From JAAYHV01 sp964400515 (GTDB lineage: Bacteria > Bacillota > Clostridia > Peptostreptococcales > Anaerovoracaceae): a DNA stretch of 27,136 bases. Below are positions 23,564 to 27,136 of this stretch, piece after piece; position 1 is the stretch's first letter, and the number at the start of each line of letters is the position of its first letter. Below the pieces are notes generated by a model, which was given only the letters and a program-made list of their open reading frames with translations, was not told the origin of the DNA and did no database searches. Made by a program: the position numbers and the translations under genes. Location: assembly GCA_964400515.1 (NCBI GenBank), contig CAYNTJ010000014.1:1-27136 (forward strand), given 5' to 3'.

Positions 23564-23591
23564 ATGCCGGCTTCCCTAGAAGCCGGCATTT
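23564..23591 (+). terminator. Terminator of arcC
   Basis: A perfect 11-bp stem ATGCCGGCTTC / GAAGCCGGCAT with loop CCTA, followed by a short T/A tail (TTTATAT). It is 12 bases after the arcC stop. The GC-rich stem compensates for the weak T-run. Confidence 0.8.
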
Positions 23592-23798
23592 ATATAACAT
23601 ATATAACTGAAAATTTAAAGGGAAATTAATCAAGGTTATTGTGAAAAAGAAGAAAAATTTCGCCGGGAAAATTGTTGATGAGAACAAATAAATTGGCAAA
23701 ATCAGGATGCACAACAAATAGTTTAAATCCCTATAATACCAAGGGTTTTAGCCAATTAATTGTTTAAGAAAAAATACATGTAAAGTTTGTGAAAATGT
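23592..23798. other. AT-rich gene-free interval with a nested inverted repeat
   Basis: About 200 bases between the arcC terminator and the pflB promoter contain no convincing gene. There is an imperfect inverted repeat: AATTGGC (23691-23697) with GCCAATT (23751-23757), continued by AAAA / TTTT, and inside it AAATCCC (23725-23731) with GGGTTTT (23743-23749). AACAAATA occurs twice 30 bases apart (23683 and 23713). It may be a relic of a small mobile element or a structured RNA; I cannot decide. Confidence 0.45.
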
Positions 23799-23827
23799 TT
23801 GACTTTAAATTAACAATAAGTTATATT
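23799..23827 (+). promoter_or_regulatory. Promoter of pflBA with a partial Rex-like site
   Basis: TTGACT (23799-23804) and TATATT (23822-23827) are 17 bases apart. The 18 bases at 23799-23816 fit the clostridial Rex operator TTGTTAA-N4-TTAACAA with a perfect right half (TTAACAA) and only TTG kept on the left. Rex senses the NADH/NAD ratio and represses fermentation genes; the site overlaps the -35 box, where it would block transcription. Confidence 0.55.
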
Positions 23828-23846
23828 ATAGCTGTCCCAATTAAAT

Positions 23847-23872
23847 ATGTGACCAATCGGCCACGTTTTTTT
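23847..23872 (+). promoter_or_regulatory. Terminator-like hairpin in the pflB leader (possible attenuator)
   Basis: ATGTGACC (23847-23854) and GGCCACGT (23859-23866) form an 8-bp stem with one A.C mismatch and one wobble, loop AATC, followed directly by a run of seven T (23866-23872). It lies downstream of the pflB -10 box and about 50 bases before the start codon, where a terminator is not expected unless it is conditional. Confidence 0.5.
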
Positions 23873-23921
23873 CTGAGGGATAATGTATACACGATACAAA
23901 ATGCAAACATGGAGGTTCACG

Positions 23922-26153
23922 ATGAGACAGGAATGGGTAGGTTTTAAAACCGGAAAATGGGAAAATGAGATTGGGATTGATAATTTCATTACATTGAACT
24001 ATAAGCAGTATGAAGGGGATGATAGCTTTTTAGCAGGACCAACTGAAAGAACAAAGGAATGTAATGAAGTAGTCAAGGATTTACTAGTGAAGGAACGTAA
24101 GAATGGCGGAACATTAAAGGTGGATGCCAGCAGGATTATGAGAATTAATGCCTTTGAGCCGGGATATATTGTTCCGGGTAAGGACATAATAGTTGGATTA
24201 CAAACCGATGAACCACTGAAAAGAGGCCTTTGTCCTTTTGGCGGCATCAAGATGGTAAGGCAAGAAGTAAAAGAATTTGGTATGGAATTAAACCCTGAAG
24301 TAGATAAGGTTTTTGATTATATAACATCACATAATGATGGTGTGTTTAAAGCATATTCCAAAGAGATGAAGGATGTAAGACATTATGGCTTTATAACCGG
24401 TCTTCCTGATGCTTACGGTAGAGGAAGGATAATAGGAGACTATAGAAGAACTGCTCTTTATGGAATAGATCAATTGATTGAATGGAAAAAGCAAGACCAT
24501 GAAGAAATTTCATCAAGACCCATCATGAACGAAGAAAATATAAGATTGGCAGAGGAAATAACCAATCAGATAGTTGCATTAAAAGAAATAAAGAAAATGG
24601 CTGAAGGATATGGCTTTGATATTTCACAACCTGCCAAGGACTTTAGAGAAGCCGTACAATGGATATATTTTTCCTATTTGGCAGGCATAAAGGAAGAAAA
24701 TGGAGCTGCAATGTCTCTTGGAAGAACATCTACATTTTTAGATGTTTATGCAGAAAGAGACCTGGAAAGCGGTAAATACACTGAAGAAGATATTCAGGAA
24801 ATAATGGATGATTTCATCTTAAAATTAAGGGTTGCAAGACATTTAAGAACCAGTCAATACAATGAGCTTTTCGGAGGAGATCCAATGTGGATTACTGAAG
24901 GAATAGCAGGTATTGGATCCGACGGAAGGCATAGGGTTACTAAAAACTCATATAGAGTATTAAACACTTTATATAATTTGGGAGCTGCTCCTGAGCCTAA
25001 TCTGACTGTATTATGGTCAAAGGATTTGCCGGAAAACTTCAAAAAATTCTGTGCAAAGGTTTCTATAGATACCGATTCTATTCAATATGAAAATGATGAT
25101 CTTATGAGACCTACCTGCGGTGGTGATTATTCAATAGCTTGCTGCGTATCTGCGATTGAAATGGGAGAGCAGATGCAATTCTTTGGAGCGAGGTGCAACC
25201 TAGCTAAAATCCTTACACTGGCTTTAAATGGCGGTGTGGATGAAATGAGCGGTGCTCATTTGGGACCTCAAATGGAAGCAGTTCCCGATGGTAAAATTGA
25301 TTTCGAAGAAGCATGGAGAAGATATAACATATATCTTGAGTGGTTATGTGCCCTATATGTTAATATAATGAACATAATTCACTTTATGCATGATAAATAT
25401 GACTATGAAAGATCCCAGATGGCCTTCTTAGATTCTGAAATCGGAAGACTTATGGCATTTGGTGTAGCGGGTCTTTCGGTAGCTGCCGATTCTCTTTCTG
25501 CCATCAAATATGCAGATGTATATCCCATCAGAAACGAAGATGGCTTAATTGTTGACTACAGAATCGAAGGAGATTTTCCTAAGTACGGAAATGATGACGA
25601 TAAAGCAGATCAGTTTGCAGTGGAGATAACAAGAAGAACTATCGAAGAATTAAGAAAACATCCTACATACAGGAATGCCAAGCATACATTATCGGTACTT
25701 ACTATTACATCAAATGTAATGTATGGTAAAAAAACAGGAAACACTCCTGACGGAAGAAGATCAGGAGAAGCTTTTGCTCCCGGTGCTAATCCTATGCATG
25801 AGAGGGATGTGAACGGAGCTGTTGCATCACTAAATTCCGTTTCTAAGGTTGTTTGGGAAAACTGCCAAGACGGTGTTTCCAATACATTCAGTATCACACC
25901 GGATACATTGGGTAAGACTGATGAAGAACAGGTGGATACCCTTGTAAAATTGCTTTCGGGATACTTTGGACAAGGGGCACATCATTTAAATGTTAATGTT
26001 CTTAACAGGAAGCTTTTAGAGGATGCATTTGAAAATCCTGATAAATATCCGTCTCTTACAATTAGAGTATCAGGATATGCTGTGAGATTTAATGCTTTAT
26101 CTAAGGAACATCAAAAGGAAGTAATTGCCAGAACTTTCCACGGAAGGGTATAG
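23922..26153 (+). CDS. pflB: Formate C-acetyltransferase (pyruvate formate-lyase)
   Basis: Glycyl-radical enzyme that converts pyruvate and CoA to acetyl-CoA and formate in fermentation. It is 743 residues, standard. The catalytic cysteine pair is Cys407-Cys408 (SIACCVSAI) and the radical glycine is Gly718 in RVSGYAVRF. RPTCGGDY and the GVSNTFSITP segment are also canonical for true PFL rather than choline or glycerol lyases. I choose the ATG at 23922 because GGAGG (23911-23915) is 6 bases upstream and MRQEWVGFKTGKW is the family start; an ATG at 23883 adds 13 residues upstream of that site. It requires the activase encoded next. Confidence 0.97.
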   Translation: MRQEWVGFKTGKWENEIGIDNFITLNYKQYEGDDSFLAGPTERTKECNEVVKDLLVKERKNGGTLKVDASRIMRINAFEPGYIVPGKDIIVGLQTDEPLKRGLCPFGGIKMVRQEVKEFGMELNPEVDKVFDYITSHNDGVFKAYSKEMKDVRHYGFITGLPDAYGRGRIIGDYRRTALYGIDQLIEWKKQDHEEISSRPIMNEENIRLAEEITNQIVALKEIKKMAEGYGFDISQPAKDFREAVQWIYFSYLAGIKEENGAAMSLGRTSTFLDVYAERDLESGKYTEEDIQEIMDDFILKLRVARHLRTSQYNELFGGDPMWITEGIAGIGSDGRHRVTKNSYRVLNTLYNLGAAPEPNLTVLWSKDLPENFKKFCAKVSIDTDSIQYENDDLMRPTCGGDYSIACCVSAIEMGEQMQFFGARCNLAKILTLALNGGVDEMSGAHLGPQMEAVPDGKIDFEEAWRRYNIYLEWLCALYVNIMNIIHFMHDKYDYERSQMAFLDSEIGRLMAFGVAGLSVAADSLSAIKYADVYPIRNEDGLIVDYRIEGDFPKYGNDDDKADQFAVEITRRTIEELRKHPTYRNAKHTLSVLTITSNVMYGKKTGNTPDGRRSGEAFAPGANPMHERDVNGAVASLNSVSKVVWENCQDGVSNTFSITPDTLGKTDEEQVDTLVKLLSGYFGQGAHHLNVNVLNRKLLEDAFENPDKYPSLTIRVSGYAVRFNALSKEHQKEVIARTFHGRV

Positions 26154-26162
26154 CTAAATAAC

Positions 26163-26189
26163 AAATACTCGGTTAATAACCGGGTATTT
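26163..26189 (+). repeat. Intercistronic hairpin between pflB and pflA
   Basis: A 12-bp stem (26163-26174 with 26178-26189, one G.T) with a 3-base loop lies in the 56-base gap. No T-run follows, so it is not a normal terminator; it could protect the 3' end of pflB mRNA or lower read-through so that much more lyase than activase is made. Confidence 0.6.
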
Positions 26190-26209
26190 GGTGATTATGG
26201 AGGAACAAG

Positions 26210-26941
26210 ATGAAGGGTAGAATACATTCGATAGAAACCTTTGGCTCGGTCGATGGACCGGGAATAAGAACAGTTTTTTTTATGCAGGGCTGCCCTGCAA
26301 GGTGTTTGTATTGTCACAATCCTGATTCTTGGTCTTTTAACACAGGTACTATGGTTACTTCTGATGAATTGGTTGATAGGGCAAAAAGGGGCATTCCCTA
26401 TTACGGTGAAGATGGCGGAGTTACTTTTTCGGGGGGAGAGCCTTTAGTTCAAGGGGAATTCTTAATTGAAACAATGCATAAATTACAAAAGGAAGGCATT
26501 AAATCGGCAATCGACACAAGCGGTACATATTATGACGAAAAAACCCATGATGTTTTAAAAGAAGCCGATTTGATATTGCTGGATATTAAACATACAGACC
26601 CCCTTAAATTCGCCGAAATAACGGCGTGTGAGCAGGAAAACCTGTATAAGGTACTAAGAGACATAAAAGAGCTGGAAAAGCCCCTGTGGATAAGACAGGT
26701 TATAATACCCGGAATAAATGACAACGAAGAATATATTGATAAGCTTAATGGTTTTATAGAAGATTTTGAAACCATAGAAAAGGTGGAACTTCTTGGATAC
26801 CATAAAATGGCGATTGATAAATATGAAAAATTAGGAATGGAATACAGATTAAAAAATATTCCGGCCATGGAAAAGGATAGAATGGAAGAGTTGAGAGCCT
26901 TGGTACAGGTTCCAAGTAAAAAAATGAAAGTAGCTATATAA
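26210..26941 (+). CDS. pflA: Pyruvate formate-lyase activating enzyme (radical SAM)
   Basis: Uses SAM and a [4Fe-4S] cluster to install the glycyl radical on PflB. The 243 residues contain the cluster motif CPARCLYC (Cys28, Cys32, Cys35), the N-terminal FGSVDGPGIRTVFFMQG, and the SAM-binding FSGGEPLVQ; later WIRQVIIPGIND is typical. It lacks the extra ferredoxin domain of choline/glycerol-lyase activases, which agrees with pairing to a true PFL. GGAGG precedes the ATG. Confidence 0.97.
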   Translation: MKGRIHSIETFGSVDGPGIRTVFFMQGCPARCLYCHNPDSWSFNTGTMVTSDELVDRAKRGIPYYGEDGGVTFSGGEPLVQGEFLIETMHKLQKEGIKSAIDTSGTYYDEKTHDVLKEADLILLDIKHTDPLKFAEITACEQENLYKVLRDIKELEKPLWIRQVIIPGINDNEEYIDKLNGFIEDFETIEKVELLGYHKMAIDKYEKLGMEYRLKNIPAMEKDRMEELRALVQVPSKKMKVAI

Positions 26942-26967
26942 TAACTTCATAATTATTCTTAAAAGAG

Positions 26968-26995
26968 GACTCCATATGATATGGGGTCTTTTTTT
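26968..26995 (+). terminator. Terminator of pflBA
   Basis: A 9-bp stem GACTCCATA / TATGGGGTC (one T.G wobble) with loop TGA and a following run of T (26989-26995), 26 bases after the pflA stop. Confidence 0.85.
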
Positions 26996-27002
26996 AAAAT
27001 AA

Positions 27003-27027
27003 AAATCACCGGCAGAGCCGGTGATTT
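27003..27027 (-). terminator. Terminator of the minus-strand gene at the right edge
   Basis: A perfect 11-bp stem AAATCACCGGC / GCCGGTGATTT with a 3-base loop. On the minus strand it is followed by TTATTTT, so it ends the gene at 27040, back to back with the pflBA terminator. Confidence 0.8.
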
Positions 27028-27039
27028 GAATTAGTGATA

Positions 27040-27136
27040 TTAAGCTTCTAATGCTTTAGCAGCTTCTTCTTTTTCTTTTTCTCTCTCTTCTAAGATTCTT
27101 TCATACTGTTCATCAGTCATCTTTTCCATAGTGATT
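27040..27136 (-). CDS. Unidentified protein, C-terminal end only (partial)
   Basis: Minus-strand frame with a stop at 27042-27040 that continues to the window edge. The visible residues end EKMTDEQYERILEE and then a Lys/Glu-rich helix, EEAAKALEA. Two in-frame ATG codons (27129 and 27120) exist, but no ribosome binding site is visible before the first within the 7 available bases, and the strong terminator suits a longer gene. The highly charged helical tail does not identify a family. I do not recognise the gene. Confidence 0.6.
   Translation of the reverse strand, partial: ITMEKMTDEQYERILEEREKEKEEAAKALEA

Noticed and set aside
23678..23767. 29-codon ORF in the arcC-pflB gap
   Set aside because: No ribosome binding site, no hydrophobic or domain-like pattern, and it runs through the inverted repeat; probably chance.
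23592..23921. ZTP ('pfl motif') riboswitch upstream of pflB
   Set aside because: Only a short GCCGGG-like piece is seen at 23662-23667; the conserved CCGCCTGGGC element and the expected stems are missing.
1..27136. CRISPR array, prophage, integron or intact insertion sequence
   Set aside because: No regularly spaced repeats and no transposase, integrase or phage structural gene were found on either strand.

Overview
The window reads as a chromosomal segment of an AT-rich, anaerobic, Gram-positive Clostridia-type bacterium. Support: strong AGGAGG-type ribosome binding sites throughout, a CdaA/CdaR/GlmM module, a RicT (YaaT) homologue, a class III fructose-bisphosphatase, a clostridial-type long glutamyl-tRNA synthetase, and an oxygen-sensitive pyruvate formate-lyase with its activase. 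The species cannot be named from the sequence. Almost everything looks like stable core genome; no transposase, integrase, phage or CRISPR is visible.

Layout. 1-104: the 3' end of a 5S rRNA gene and the terminator of that rRNA operon. 106-2275: a small operon of a DMT permease, a GNAT acetyltransferase whose frame breaks at an A7 run, and a VanY-type lipoprotein carboxypeptidase. 2306-9429: one long tightly packed transcription unit, cdaA-cdaR-glmM-glmS-ahcY-ywlG, which joins c-di-AMP synthesis and amino-sugar (wall precursor) synthesis to S-adenosylhomocysteine recycling. 9435-12067: a divergent pair, a MerR-type regulator fused to a zinc ribbon and a degenerate methyltransferase-like domain, facing a solitary HisD-family dehydrogenase across an operator-like palindrome.

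12090-13820: gltX on the minus strand, convergent with the hisD-like gene over a shared hairpin. 13862-17111: a 40-residue membrane ORF, tmk, holB, ricT and a TrmN6-like methyltransferase, overlapping or nearly so. 17108-20897: a small membrane/coiled-coil protein, murA, and fbp, with good sigma-A promoters before the first two. 20878-22514, minus strand: malQ and tRNA-Arg(ACG). 22545-26995: arcC, then pflB-pflA behind a 5' leader with a terminator-like hairpin. The right edge holds the 3' end of an unidentified minus-strand gene with its own terminator.

How the genes work together: the cdaA-glm block and murA supply peptidoglycan precursors; VanY trims peptides; tmk/holB/ricT/trmN6 and gltX are information-processing genes; fbp, malQ, pflBA and arcC are fermentative carbon and ATP metabolism. 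The least ordinary region is 7.6-12.1 kb, where an archaeal/Thermotoga-type SAH hydrolase, YwlG, the MerR-methyltransferase-like fusion and the HisD-like enzyme sit together. That is the best candidate for something undescribed, but a functional link there is inference.
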